64,000 nt of DNA from Sphingobacteriales bacterium (GTDB lineage: Bacteria; Bacteroidota; Bacteroidia; Chitinophagales; JADIYW01): NCBI GenBank assembly GCA_016699615.1, contig CP064984.1:868001-932000 (forward strand). The letters run 5' to 3'. The notes beneath the pieces were generated by a model. It ran no database searches, was not told the DNA's origin, and saw only the letters and a list, made by a program, of their open reading frames with translations. Below are positions 34,957-44,277 of this stretch, piece by piece. Within the stretch, counting starts at the first letter, position 1; each line of letters begins with the position of its first letter. The position numbers and the translations under genes are program-made.

Positions 34957-36102
34957 TTATCTGCCTGATAATATTGCACGAGAAATAACAATTTTTTGTA
35001 CTTCTGTGGTACCTTCATAGATCTGAGTAATCTTAGCATCACGCATTAATCTTTCAACATGGTATTCTTTTACATAGCCATAGCCACCATGTATTTGCAC
35101 TGCTTCTACTGCTGTTTTCATTGCCACTTCAGATGCAAAATATTTTGCCATTGCAGATGCAGTTGCATAATCTTGTCCTGTATCTTTAAGCCATGCAGCT
35201 TTGTATACCAACAATCTTGCAGCCTCGATTTCTGTAGCCATATCTGCCAACTTAAAAGCTACTGCTTGATGGTTTATGATTTCTGTACCAAATGCTTTTC
35301 TTACCTTTGCATATTCTAATGCTAATTCGTAGGCACCTGCTGCAATACCTAATGCTTGTGCTGCAATACCAATTCTTCCGCCTTCTAATGTTTTCATGGC
35401 GAATTTGAATCCAAATCCATCTTCACCTATTCTATTTTCTTTTGGAACTTTTACATCATTAAACAATAATGTATGTGTATCTGATGCTCTAATGCCTAAT
35501 TTATCTTCTTTTGCTCCAATTACAAATCCTGGCATTCCTTTTTCTACAATTAGAACGTTTATACCTTTATGTCCTTTGGCAACATCCGTTTGTGCTATTA
35601 CTAAATAAGTAGATGCTTTTCCACCATTAGTTATCCAGTTTTTTGTACCATTTAGTAAATAATAGTCGCCTTTATCTTCAGCTATTGTTCTTTGTGATGT
35701 AGCATCACTTCCTGCTTCTGGCTCAGATAATGCAAATGCACCTAATACTTCTCCTTTTGCTAAAGGCACTAAGTATTTTTGTTTTTGTGCTTCTGTACCA
35801 TATTTTTCTAATCCCCAACAAACTAATGAATTATTTACAGACATGGCTACTGATGCAGAAGCATCTAATTTAGAAATTTCTTCCATTGCCAATACATATG
35901 ATATGGTATCCATTCCGCCGCCACCATATTGTTCGCTTACCATCATGCCTAAGAAGCCCATTTCGCCCATTTGCTTTAGTTCTTCTGTAGGATGTCTCAT
36001 TTCTCTATCACGCTCAATTACTTCTTTTTTTAACACATCTTGTGTAAATTTTCTTGCTGCTTCTTTGATAGCTATTTGCTCTTCTGTTAATTGAAAATTC
36101 AT
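34957..36102 (-). CDS. Acyl-CoA dehydrogenase
   Basis: 381 residues. Signatures: GAFALSEPEAGSDATSQ, NGTKNWITNG, EGGRIGIAAQALG, RKAFGTEI, and the C-terminal HGGYGYVKEYHVERLMRDAK followed by IYEGTTEVQK. The Glu of YEGT is the catalytic base position of short/medium-chain enzymes. Related to, but clearly different from, the enzyme at 2434-3573. Stand-alone gene. Confidence 0.93.
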   Translation of the reverse strand: MNFQLTEEQIAIKEAARKFTQDVLKKEVIERDREMRHPTEELKQMGEMGFLGMMVSEQYGGGGMDTISYVLAMEEISKLDASASVAMSVNNSLVCWGLEKYGTEAQKQKYLVPLAKGEVLGAFALSEPEAGSDATSQRTIAEDKGDYYLLNGTKNWITNGGKASTYLVIAQTDVAKGHKGINVLIVEKGMPGFVIGAKEDKLGIRASDTHTLLFNDVKVPKENRIGEDGFGFKFAMKTLEGGRIGIAAQALGIAAGAYELALEYAKVRKAFGTEIINHQAVAFKLADMATEIEAARLLVYKAAWLKDTGQDYATASAMAKYFASEVAMKTAVEAVQIHGGYGYVKEYHVERLMRDAKITQIYEGTTEVQKIVISRAILSGR

Positions 36103-36135
36103 TGAATTTGTTATTTATGCGAAAATAAGCTTTTT

Positions 36136-36619
36136 TTATGTATTTTTTAAATCCGATGAGGATAATTTTTCAATGATTTTAGTGGTTGAATAGTCATCTA
36201 AAAGTGGAATAATAACTACTTGTTCTGCAATATCTGCGCCCACCACATCTGATGCATTGTAGTCGCTACCTTTTACTATAATATTAGGCTTTATTTTTTG
36301 TATTAATTGTAATGGTGTGTCTTCATCAAAGGCAATGATGTAATCTACTACACTAAGTCGCTATTTTTTTTATTCTAGTGTCTAAGGTTTCGATTGGTCT
36401 ACTTTCTCCTTTTAGTTTTTTTATAGATGCGTCTGTATTGATTGCAACAATTAGAATATCGCCTAAGTGTTTTGCTTGATTGAGCAAGTGTATATGACCT
36501 TGATGTAACAAATCGAAACAGCCATTTGCAAATACTATTTTATTTGATTTTGTATCTAATATCTTTAAGAAATCATCTAAATGATAGATATATTTTGGTA
36601 ATTTATGCACCAATATCAA
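36136..36619 (-). pseudogene. HldE-C/RfaE2-type nucleotidyltransferase, frame broken
   Basis: The N-terminal frame (36353-36619) has the cytidylyltransferase start KIVFANGCFDLLHQGHIHLLNQAK, followed by AINTDASIKKLKGESRP, then stops after RIKKIAT. The other half is open in another frame: LSVVDYIIAFDEDTPLQLIQKIKPNIIVKGSDYN to a stop at 36136-36138. Joining them needs a 2-base insertion (or 1-base removal) near 36356-36361 and gives about 161 residues, the normal size. The enzyme would activate heptose-1-phosphate or a similar sugar with a nucleotide. Its start overlaps the end of the flippase gene by 17 bases. Likely an error of sequence rather than of biology. Confidence 0.85.
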
Positions 36620-37622
36620 CTTTTTTCTTTTTGTTTGCTAAGTTAATCAATGCTAATGATAACATGCCACCTACTAGTACGCCTAATGTTTGTACTGACC
36701 ATGACAACATGCCTAATGCTAACGCAATACTTGGATTTACTTTGAATGTAACTAAAACTAATTGAATAACTATTGGGTATACGCCAATACCACCTGGTGT
36801 AAGTATAACTGCGAAAGAGCCAAATAACAAGCATACTAATGCTGAGAAAAATGGTAGACTTTTTGTTTCTGGCAATGCCATGTAATTGACATAAAACATT
36901 AACAAATAGGCTATCCACATAGCAACAGTAAGCAATACAAATTGTGGCTTTTCTTTTATATCTTTTATAGAAAAAACAGAACTTAATAGTGATTTTATTT
37001 TACTTCTGATGAGTATTTGTAGTTTATCCATTCCATTCTTTCTGATATAATACCATGAAAATAGAATCGCTGCTACGATCAATAAAATTGGTATTGCATA
37101 TTTCACGATAGTGAAAATAATATTATCGCCGAAACCTGCTGTTGCCTCATTGAAACTTGCTCTTAGAATATCGTAATTTTCTTTACCCAAAAATAAGATA
37201 ACTAATAAGAACACCACACCTAAACATAATACATCTACGATTCTTTCTGTTACCATTGTACCTAATGATTTTTCTACTGGCACATCTTCGTATTTTGCTA
37301 AGATGGTACATCGCATAATTTCACCTAATCTTGGTACAAATAGATTGAAGAAATACATTAACATGACTGAATAAAATGTATTAGCATATGATGGATTGTA
37401 ATTTAATGGCCGCAGCAATAGTATCCAACGTTGTGTTCTAAGAAAATTTGCTAAGAAGCCAATAAATGGTGCTAATAATACCCAAAAATAGTTTGCTCTT
37501 TTGAATGCATCTATTGTTTGTGCTTTATCATTTTCTGACATTGAACTCCAAAACCAAATAATAATTCCTACACCTAATCCAAGTGATAGTAATACTTTTA
37601 TAATAGATTTTAGGTTTTTCAA
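36603..37622 (-). CDS. Lysylphosphatidylglycerol synthase-type (UPF0104) flippase-like membrane protein
   Basis: 339 residues with about seven to eight membrane helices and the family signature NFLRTQRWILLLRPL near residue 65, plus a Gly/Pro-rich TPGGIGVYPIVIQL toward the end. The family includes the flippase domain of MprF without its synthase. Substrate unknown. Sits between panD and the HldE-type gene, all on the minus strand and with tiny gaps. Confidence 0.85.
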   Translation of the reverse strand: MKNLKSIIKVLLSLGLGVGIIIWFWSSMSENDKAQTIDAFKRANYFWVLLAPFIGFLANFLRTQRWILLLRPLNYNPSYANTFYSVMLMYFFNLFVPRLGEIMRCTILAKYEDVPVEKSLGTMVTERIVDVLCLGVVFLLVILFLGKENYDILRASFNEATAGFGDNIIFTIVKYAIPILLIVAAILFSWYYIRKNGMDKLQILIRSKIKSLLSSVFSIKDIKEKPQFVLLTVAMWIAYLLMFYVNYMALPETKSLPFFSALVCLLFGSFAVILTPGGIGVYPIVIQLVLVTFKVNPSIALALGMLSWSVQTLGVLVGGMLSLALINLANKKKKVDIGA

Positions 37623-37629
37623 TATTCTA

Positions 37630-37980
37630 TTATTTTATAATCTGATTGTTTTCATTCACAAAAACGGCACTTGGTGTATGTGTTTTGGCTTCTTCTGGTG
37701 TCATCAATGCATATGCAATAATGATGAGTTTGTCGCCAACTTGTACTCTACGTGCTGCTGGACCATTTAAACAAACCACACCAGAACCTCTTTCGCCTTT
37801 TATAATAAAAGTTTCAAAACGCTCTCCATTGTCTACATTCACAATCTGTACGCGTTCGTTTTCTATCATACCTGATGCGTCTAGCAATGCTTCATCAATA
37901 GTGATACTACCTTTGTAGTTTAAGTCTGCTTGTGTAACGATAGCACGATGTATTTTGGCTCTAAAAATATTTAATAACAT
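37630..37980 (-). CDS. panD: Aspartate 1-decarboxylase proenzyme
   Basis: 116 residues. The self-cleavage site is Y22-K23-G24-S25 (IT follows): cleavage between Gly24 and Ser25 makes the pyruvoyl group. The Tyr58-like LNGPAARRVQVGD stretch is present. It converts aspartate to beta-alanine for pantothenate and CoA synthesis. Seven bases upstream of the flippase-like gene, and in one operon with it. Confidence 0.95.
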   Translation of the reverse strand: MLLNIFRAKIHRAIVTQADLNYKGSITIDEALLDASGMIENERVQIVNVDNGERFETFIIKGERGSGVVCLNGPAARRVQVGDKLIIIAYALMTPEEAKTHTPSAVFVNENNQIIK

Positions 37981-38046
37981 AGTGTAAAAATTAGTCTAAA
38001 GATATAAGTTTCTGTTTAGTATAAAGTTAAAAAATTATTAGCGTTA

Positions 38047-39291
38047 TTATTCAAAAGAAAATACGCTAATTTCTGGTGGAATGCCTAAACGCCCAGGATA
38101 GCCAATATAACCCATTCCTCTATTAACATACAAATATTGGTTTTTGTTTTGATATAATCCGCCCCAATGTGGATACACATATTGTGATGGTGACCATTGG
38201 AAATTTAATTTAGGTATTTCTACACCAAATTGAAAGCCATGTGTATGTCCTGCAAATGTTGCATCTATATTTTTATATTTTTCATCTTTACTTACTTCAT
38301 AGTCAAAATGAGATGGATCGTGGCTAAGTAGCAATTGTAAGTCTGCATGCTCTGCGCCTTGGTATGCTTTGTTTAAGTTGCCTATTTTTCCAAATCTTAA
38401 CGAATGTCCCCAATATTGTATGCCTATGATTGCTAAATTGTGCGCACCATAATTTATAATTTCATGTTCATCCATTAAAATTTTCCAACCAAGCTGTTTT
38501 TGAAAATTAATGAGTGATACTAAATTTTCTCTTTCTTCTTGTTTAGAATTCCATTCATGATATGTTCCATAATCATGATTGCCAAGAATTGAATATACTT
38601 GTTTCTTTACTTTTATTTTTGATAATACTTCTAAATAAGGTTCTACTTCATCGGCTTTCATATTCACTAAATCACCTGTAAAGAAAACAAAGTCTGCTTC
38701 TTCTTGATTGATTTTATTCACCATATTTTCTAAATGCTTAGCATTGGGAAAACTGCCAACATGCAAATCTGATATTTGGACAATTTTTAGTTGTTTGAAT
38801 ATTTGAGGTAGGTTATTTTTTTTAATCTTAATGTAGTTTGTTTTTATATTGTACGCACCTTTGTACACTCCATACAAAAATCCTGCAAAGGTAGTACCGC
38901 CTACCAAAAGTGCTGCTTTATAGAAAAATGTAAGTCTGCTCATACCATTTTGGATAGATGGAGTTTCTGCATTATTTTTATATAATAGCCAGCTGAATAG
39001 ATGTATAATATCTGCCAAGAAAAGGAATGGTACCATAAAAAGTTTGGCAATAAATATTGCTTGTGCTGTACCTAATAGTATATTTTTGCTCCAACCTATC
39101 CAGTTTTTATTTCCAAGAAAAAACATTGAAGCTATAGCTATGTATGTAATACTGCTTATTACTATATATCCAAAAATTACTTTCCTTTTATACTCAGATT
39201 GGTCTACAATATGTTGCTTAAGATGGTATAATATATATGCATCAACAAAAAATACAATGATGGTAATAATTAAAAATGGACTAAATCTCAT
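38047..39291 (-). CDS. Membrane-anchored metallophosphoesterase
   Basis: 414 residues. The N-terminal 150 have about four hydrophobic helices; the C-terminal 260 are a calcineurin-like phosphoesterase with the five metal motifs: QISDLHVG, FTGDLVN, LGNHDYG, LLSHDPSHFD and FAGHTHGFQFG. Such membrane-bound members act on phospholipids or UDP-sugars such as UDP-diacylglucosamine; the substrate here is not determined. Confidence 0.9.
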   Translation of the reverse strand: MRFSPFLIITIIVFFVDAYILYHLKQHIVDQSEYKRKVIFGYIVISSITYIAIASMFFLGNKNWIGWSKNILLGTAQAIFIAKLFMVPFLFLADIIHLFSWLLYKNNAETPSIQNGMSRLTFFYKAALLVGGTTFAGFLYGVYKGAYNIKTNYIKIKKNNLPQIFKQLKIVQISDLHVGSFPNAKHLENMVNKINQEEADFVFFTGDLVNMKADEVEPYLEVLSKIKVKKQVYSILGNHDYGTYHEWNSKQEERENLVSLINFQKQLGWKILMDEHEIINYGAHNLAIIGIQYWGHSLRFGKIGNLNKAYQGAEHADLQLLLSHDPSHFDYEVSKDEKYKNIDATFAGHTHGFQFGVEIPKLNFQWSPSQYVYPHWGGLYQNKNQYLYVNRGMGYIGYPGRLGIPPEISVFSFE

Positions 39292-39369
39292 AATGAATTT
39301 TTATAATAACGCACAAAAATAAATTAAGTTTATCGAAATGGTATTAAATTAGCAATATAATTAAATGCT

Positions 39370-41211
39370 ATGCTAAGAAAAGGCGTATTTATAATATTGG
39401 TTTCGTTCATGTTTATTATGTCGTTTTCTTTTTTTGATAGCAAGGAGGAATTTCTACAAACAGAATCTAAACAATATATTATTCGTCAATCAAAAACATT
39501 GCAAAATGAATTAAATAATTTATTATTTATTATTAACAAACAAGATTCTATTATTGTAGAAAAACAGCAAATTGTAAATCAATTTAAGTTAACTCGTACA
39601 CAGTATAAAAAGATTGAATTTATTGCTGATTATATTGCTGAAGAAGTTTTTAAAATTCCAATTATTTTAGATGAAAAACGACAATTTTCGATGGAAGAAT
39701 TTTCAATTTCTACACTCATAGAAATCGAAGCGCTTTTAGCTGAAGATACAATCAATAAAGATGAATTGAAATTGTTAATTAAAAAATTTCAAAATCAGAA
39801 CCTGCAATTCTATCAATACTTAATAGATGAGACAATAACAAACACTACTCTTTTTGAAGCCATAAAATATAATTTTATTAGAATTGAAACATTGAATATT
39901 ACTGACTTTGATTGTGAAACGACTTTAAACTCAACACAAGATATTATTGCAAATCTTCAGTCTATTGATACAATATTTAGTTTAATAAAAGCAAAACAAG
40001 ATATTGCTATACAACAAAAAATTACGACCATACAAACTAAGATAAATAATGCAATCGCTTATTTATCTATAGTAGATTTTAATACCATAAATAGATTACA
40101 ATTTACTAAACAACACTTGCATACTATATACAAAGACATCACTAACCTATATAAAATTTTGGATGTAAAATATTTGGAAGACATCTATAAAATAAAAAGA
40201 GTAGTACAACTTAAAGCTGATAATATTTACCAGCAAGACTTTATTAATACTACATTCTATAGTGATGATAAGTATAGAAATATAACTACAACAGAGATAG
40301 AATTGGGTAAAAAACTATTCTTCGATAAGAATCTTTCCAACAATAGAGAAATGAGCTGTGCAAGCTGTCATCAACCTAATAAATTTTTTACTGATGGTTT
40401 AACAACAGCAATAACAAACCAAGCTGGTGATTTTCAAAAAAGAAATACACCAACATTACTTAACAGTGCGTTGCAAAATAATTTTTTCCATGATATGCGT
40501 GCCAAAAGTTTTGAGCAACAAGTGGCGCATGTTGTAAACAATGTAGAAGAATTCAACATTAGTTATGACACCATCATCTCAAGACTAAATAGCAATAAAA
40601 ATTATGTGACTGATTTTAAATCTATTTATAACTATGAGCAAGCAATTAATGCAGCAACTATCAATGCAGCAATTGCAGCATTTCAACACAGCTTAATTTC
40701 TTTAAATTCTGAGTTTGACAAATTCATGCGTGGTGAAAAAAAGAAGCTACCAAAAAATATAGAAAATGGATATAACTTATTTATGGGAAAAGCAAAATGT
40801 GGTACATGTCATTTTGCACCTACTTTTTATGGTAATGTACCACCATTTTTTGGAGAAATGGAATCTGAAGTACTAAGCATTCCAATAGTTTGGGACACAC
40901 TCAACTATATTGTAGATACAGATTTGGGTAGGTACAAATTTTTAAAATTTGATTTATTTAGAAACTCATTTAAAACACCAACACTTAGAAATATTGCACA
41001 TACAGCACCTTATATGCATAATGGAAGTTTTTCTTCATTAGAAGATGTATTAGATTTTTATAATCGTGGTGGTGCTTCAGCATTTGGAAAAATGTTGCCT
41101 AACCAAACAATGGCAGATAAAAAATTAAACTTATCGAACAAAGAAATAAATGACATCATCTCGTTTATGCATACTTTAACAGATAGTACGCACATTCACA
41201 TCAAACAATAG
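39370..41211 (+). CDS. Di-haem cytochrome c peroxidase (MauG family) with a long N-terminal extension
   Basis: 613 residues with signal sequence. About 290 residues of mainly helical sequence with no clear family come first; a bacterial di-haem peroxidase domain follows with C330-A-S-C-H and C477-G-T-C-H haem sites. Typical flanking sequences are LGKKLFFDKNLSNNREMSCASCH and NAFKTPTLRN (FKTPTLRNIAHTAPYMHNGS). It reduces peroxide, or oxidises a partner protein, in the periplasm. The extension resembles the imelysin-like N-terminus seen in some Bacteroidota homologues, but the motif is not clear. Confidence 0.88.
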   Translation: MLRKGVFIILVSFMFIMSFSFFDSKEEFLQTESKQYIIRQSKTLQNELNNLLFIINKQDSIIVEKQQIVNQFKLTRTQYKKIEFIADYIAEEVFKIPIILDEKRQFSMEEFSISTLIEIEALLAEDTINKDELKLLIKKFQNQNLQFYQYLIDETITNTTLFEAIKYNFIRIETLNITDFDCETTLNSTQDIIANLQSIDTIFSLIKAKQDIAIQQKITTIQTKINNAIAYLSIVDFNTINRLQFTKQHLHTIYKDITNLYKILDVKYLEDIYKIKRVVQLKADNIYQQDFINTTFYSDDKYRNITTTEIELGKKLFFDKNLSNNREMSCASCHQPNKFFTDGLTTAITNQAGDFQKRNTPTLLNSALQNNFFHDMRAKSFEQQVAHVVNNVEEFNISYDTIISRLNSNKNYVTDFKSIYNYEQAINAATINAAIAAFQHSLISLNSEFDKFMRGEKKKLPKNIENGYNLFMGKAKCGTCHFAPTFYGNVPPFFGEMESEVLSIPIVWDTLNYIVDTDLGRYKFLKFDLFRNSFKTPTLRNIAHTAPYMHNGSFSSLEDVLDFYNRGGASAFGKMLPNQTMADKKLNLSNKEINDIISFMHTLTDSTHIHIKQ

Positions 41212-41214
41212 TAA

Positions 41215-41889
41215 TTAATTGATACCATTTAAAATTTCTATCATTTCTGTATTTAAGTTTTCAATAGCATCTTTGAGTTTCCAATTTCCTTTATTTCTTT
41301 TCTCTACATAATTGGAAATAGACCTAATTTCTATGCTTGGTTTTTGCATTAAGTGCATTACATAATAGAAAGCCAAACCTTCCATATTTTCAATATCAGC
41401 ATTATATTTTTGTACTATTTGTGTTATAGTTTTTTCGTTGCCATGTACCTTATTCACTGTTATAGAACTTGCATGTTTTAAATTAATATTCTTGCTAATG
41501 ATATGCTCAATAGGTTTAACCAAACCATACTCAAATACAGAAGTAGATTTTTCTAAAAAACCCATTTCAAAAAAATCCTCAAACATATCATCATTTTCTA
41601 CACCAAAATCGCCATAAGTTTCTGATGTTATTTTCAACACTTCACAAAGTTGTATTGTTCTATTAAATGCTCCAGCCACACCAATATCAAAATAAAAATC
41701 TCTTTCATATCGATTTGCATACCACATCAAATGTGCAGCAGTTTGCATCATACCCATTCCTGTAACCAAAAAATGAAGACTTTCATCATTATTTGTGTAC
41801 AAACCAATAAAATTTGCTTCTTTTGCCTGATAAACATCCAAAAGTGGTTGAAGTTCCATTTTAGTAGCTGCTACAATTGTAATTTTCAT
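41215..41889 (-). CDS. mqnB: Futalosine hydrolase
   Basis: 224 residues from the ATG at 41889 (MKITIVAATKMEL, the family start); an ATG seven codons upstream is possible. It is a nucleoside-phosphorylase fold with VTGMGMMQTAAHL, the phosphate/ribose region DIGVAGAFN and the catalytic-site segment ENMEGLAFYYV. It cleaves futalosine in the alternative menaquinone pathway, which points to menaquinone made by the mqn route in this organism. No other mqn gene is in the window. Confidence 0.88.
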   Translation of the reverse strand: MKITIVAATKMELQPLLDVYQAKEANFIGLYTNNDESLHFLVTGMGMMQTAAHLMWYANRYERDFYFDIGVAGAFNRTIQLCEVLKITSETYGDFGVENDDMFEDFFEMGFLEKSTSVFEYGLVKPIEHIISKNINLKHASSITVNKVHGNEKTITQIVQKYNADIENMEGLAFYYVMHLMQKPSIEIRSISNYVEKRNKGNWKLKDAIENLNTEMIEILNGIN

Positions 41890-41963
41890 GTTTTCATTCG
41901 TATTAAACAATAAATTTAATAAAAAAAATACAGTGAATTTGAGCTTTAGTATTATTGAATATG

Positions 41964-41971
41964 TAATTTTG
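41964..41971 (+). promoter_or_regulatory. -7 box (TAATTTTG) four bases before the queD start
   Basis: A perfect TAnnTTTG box, then CGCT, then GTG at 41976. The conserved N-terminus of the protein fixes the GTG start, so the transcript is probably leaderless. Confidence 0.55.
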
Positions 41972-41975
41972 CGCT

Positions 41976-42395
41976 GTGGTATACCTTACAAGAAGAGAAA
42001 CGTTTAATGCTGCGCATAAATTATACAATCCAAATTGGAGTGAAGAGAAGAATATTGAAGTGTTTGGAAAATGTTCAAACAAAAATTGGCATGGTCATAA
42101 TTATGAATTATTAGTTACTGTAAAAGGAACTCCAAATCCAGACACAGGCTTTATCATGAATGTAAAAGAACTCAGTCAGATTATCAGAGAACATGTTTGC
42201 GAAAGATTTGACCACAAAAACTTAAATTTAGATATTCAAGATATTATTCCACCACATCTAATGCCATCAACAGAAAATTTGGCAATCATCATATGGAATA
42301 TTTTACAACCATTAATTAAAGACGCTACACTGCATTGCATTAAACTTACTGAAACAGAAAATATATTTGTAGAATACTACGGCGAACAAAACTAA
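41976..42395 (+). CDS. queD: 6-pyruvoyl-tetrahydropterin synthase / QueD family
   Basis: 139 residues from a GTG start. Zinc ligands are H14 (NAAHKLYN), H39 and H41 (WHGHNY); C33 is the catalytic Cys position, and a late EDHxxLN-like segment reads FDHKNLNLD. QueD makes 6-carboxytetrahydropterin for queuosine and 7-deazapurine synthesis; PTPS makes biopterin precursors. The choice between them is not settled by sequence alone, though C33 spacing favours QueD-like. Confidence 0.87.
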   Translation: MVYLTRRETFNAAHKLYNPNWSEEKNIEVFGKCSNKNWHGHNYELLVTVKGTPNPDTGFIMNVKELSQIIREHVCERFDHKNLNLDIQDIIPPHLMPSTENLAIIIWNILQPLIKDATLHCIKLTETENIFVEYYGEQN

Positions 42396-42403
42396 AACCC
42401 ATT

Positions 42404-42859
42404 ATGCATTTTATCCTAAAATCTTTCAACGAACTCAATGTTCATCAATTATATGCCATTTTACAATTGCGTGAAGAAGTATTTAATATAGAACAAAATT
42501 GTATTTATAAAGACATAGACAACAAAGACAAAAAATCGTGGCATTTGATGGGCTTTGTAGACGAACAATTAATTGCATATGCAAGACTATTGCCAGAAGA
42601 AATTTCTTTCCCAAATTGTTGTTCAATAGGTAGAGTAGTTACCTCACCAGCTTATAGAAAAAGTAATTATGGATTTTTGTTGATGCAAGAAGCCATGCTC
42701 AAATTAGACATATTATTCCCAAAAACTGATGTAAAAATTAGTGCTCAAAGCTATTTAATTAATTTTTACCAAAAATTTGGCTTTGTTGTAAATAGCGAAG
42801 AATATATGGAAGACAATCTGCCACATACAGAGATGATAAAAATTGTGGCAAAACAATAA
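42404..42859 (+). CDS. GNAT acetyltransferase, ElaA-like
   Basis: 151 residues. ElaA-type features: the start LYAILQLREEVFNIEQNCIYKDIDNKD, the acetyl-CoA motif RVVTSPAYRKSNYGFLLM and a C-terminal ISAQSYLINFYQKFGF. Substrate unknown. It follows queD by eight bases. Confidence 0.85.
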   Translation: MHFILKSFNELNVHQLYAILQLREEVFNIEQNCIYKDIDNKDKKSWHLMGFVDEQLIAYARLLPEEISFPNCCSIGRVVTSPAYRKSNYGFLLMQEAMLKLDILFPKTDVKISAQSYLINFYQKFGFVVNSEEYMEDNLPHTEMIKIVAKQ

Positions 42860-42886
42860 TTTAATTTTCATTTTTAAACTTTTTAC

Positions 42887-42894
42887 TATCTTTG
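42887..42894 (+). promoter_or_regulatory. -7 box (TATCTTTG) of tRNA-Ser(UGA)
   Basis: A perfect box ends five bases before the mature 5' end of the tRNA. Confidence 0.6.
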
Positions 42895-42899
42895 CACTC

Positions 42900-42984
42900 G
42901 GAGAGATGGCAGAGCGGTCGAATGCGGCGGTCTTGAAAACCGTTGACTGTAACAGGTCCGGGGGTTCGAATCCCTCTCTCTCCG
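42900..42984 (+). tRNA. tRNA-Ser (UGA anticodon)
   Basis: 85 bases: acceptor GGAGAGA/TCTCTCC, discriminator G, a D-arm with CAGAGCGGTCGAA, the anticodon TGA at 42934-42936, a long variable arm and a GGTTCGAAT T-arm. CCA is not encoded. Confidence 0.97.
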
Positions 42985-42989
42985 CTGCC

Positions 42990-43023
42990 AAAAAAAAGTC
43001 ATGAACAGTTTCATGACTTTTTT
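42990..43023 (+). terminator. Terminator after tRNA-Ser(UGA)
   Basis: AAAAAGTCATGA, loop ACAGTT, then TCATGACTTTTTT: a perfect stem with a T run. Confidence 0.9.
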
Positions 43024-43142
43024 ATTTTATACTAATCTCACAAAAAATTGCAGTTAAGCTTTAAAAAATACATATCTTAGTTACGTATAAATGAAAGTAT
43101 ACGACATAAAATAGACGTTTGTACAACTATTAGCAATAATTT

Positions 43143-43150
43143 TAACTTTA
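43143..43150 (+). promoter_or_regulatory. Probable -7 box (TAACTTTA) four bases before the VOC gene
   Basis: One mismatch to TAnnTTTG; CTCT and then ATG follow, repeating the four-base spacing. Confidence 0.35.
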
Positions 43151-43154
43151 CTCT

Positions 43155-43586
43155 ATGGCAGTCATCAATCCACATATCAACTTTAATGGTAATGCAGAAG
43201 AAGCATTTACATTTTATAAGTCAGCTTTTGGTGGTGAGTTTACAAAAATTATTCGCTTCAAAGATTTTGTAAACCCAGAATTTCCAATACCTGAATCAGA
43301 AGAAAATAAAATCATGCATATTGCTTTACCAATTGGAGAAAAAAATATGTTAATAGGAAATGATGTTCCAGATTTTCTTGGAAAAGTAAACGAACGTGAG
43401 CATAGAAGTAAAATTTCAGTTAGCGCAGAAAGTAAGGAAGAAGCAGATAATTTATTCAGTATGCTTTCGGCAGGTGGAGAAATAGAAGTACCTATGGCTG
43501 ATAGTCTTGAGGATTCATATTTTGGTATGTTTAGAGACAAATATGGCATTGAATGGATAATAGACTATAATCCAAAAGAGTTGTAA
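43155..43586 (+). CDS. VOC-family (PhnB-like) protein
   Basis: 143 residues with the PhnB-type start INPHINFNGNAEEAFTFYKSAFGGEF and end YFGMFRDKYGIEWIIDY. The fold is two beta-alpha-beta-beta-beta units. Metal ligands in PhnB-like members are poorly conserved and no function is assigned. It lies 51 bases before the HMA-AraC regulator. Confidence 0.85.
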   Translation: MAVINPHINFNGNAEEAFTFYKSAFGGEFTKIIRFKDFVNPEFPIPESEENKIMHIALPIGEKNMLIGNDVPDFLGKVNEREHRSKISVSAESKEEADNLFSMLSAGGEIEVPMADSLEDSYFGMFRDKYGIEWIIDYNPKEL

Positions 43587-43637
43587 CCTAAAATCAAATT
43601 TAATCAACAACAAACAACAACTCATAACACAGCAACA

Positions 43638-44198
43638 ATGAAACTCTATATCAAAAATATGGTTTGTAGCCGTTGCAAAATGGTCGTAAAATCTGAATTG
43701 GAAAAATTGGGACTTCATCCAATTTCTGTGGACTTGGGCGAAGTAGACATACAAGAAAATAATATTAACCATATCAAAGATGACTTATCGCATCAACTTC
43801 GAACTTTAGGTTTTAGCTTAATTGATGACAAAAAAAGCAAAACAATTGAAAAGATAAAGAATCTAATCATTGATTTGGTACAAAACAAAAACAATCAGAT
43901 TAACATCAATTTGTCTGACTATTTAGCACAGCAATTAACTCAAGATTATAGTACATTAAGCAATTTGTTCTCTGAAGTAGAAGGCATTACCATAGAAAAA
44001 TATTTCATCAACCAAAAAATCGAAAAAGTAAAAGAACTTTTAATGTATGATGAAATGACCTTAAACGAAATTGCCTTTTTGTTGAATTATAGTAGTGTAG
44101 CACATCTAAGTAATCAATTCAAAAAAGTTACAGGTTTTTCGCCAAGTTACTTTAAACAACTCAAAGACAAAAAACGAAAACAAATTGAGGATTTGTAA
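43638..44198 (+). CDS. AraC-type regulator with an N-terminal HMA-like domain
   Basis: 186 residues. The N-terminal 70 have a ferredoxin-like heavy-metal-associated pattern with C10-S-R-C13 (MVCSRCKMVV). The C-terminal 100 form an AraC helix-turn-helix: IEKVKELLMYDEMTLNEIAFLLNYSSVAHLSNQFKKVTGFSPSYFKQ. The two Cys suggest that it senses a thiophilic metal (copper, mercury or similar); this is inference. It lies directly upstream of another Cys-x2-Cys metal-binding membrane gene. Confidence 0.82.
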   Translation: MKLYIKNMVCSRCKMVVKSELEKLGLHPISVDLGEVDIQENNINHIKDDLSHQLRTLGFSLIDDKKSKTIEKIKNLIIDLVQNKNNQININLSDYLAQQLTQDYSTLSNLFSEVEGITIEKYFINQKIEKVKELLMYDEMTLNEIAFLLNYSSVAHLSNQFKKVTGFSPSYFKQLKDKKRKQIEDL

Positions 44199-44250
44199 AT
44201 TTTGCAACTCTTTCCCAAAACTGTGTAACAGCTGAACATACAACAATCTA

Positions 44251-44258
44251 TAACTTTG
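44251..44258 (+). promoter_or_regulatory. -7 box (TAACTTTG)
   Basis: A perfect TAnnTTTG box without a TTG at the -33 distance, about 20 bases before the HMA-MauE start; a candidate target for the HMA-AraC regulator upstream. Confidence 0.4.
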
Positions 44259-44277
44259 TACTATAAAATTAAATAAT

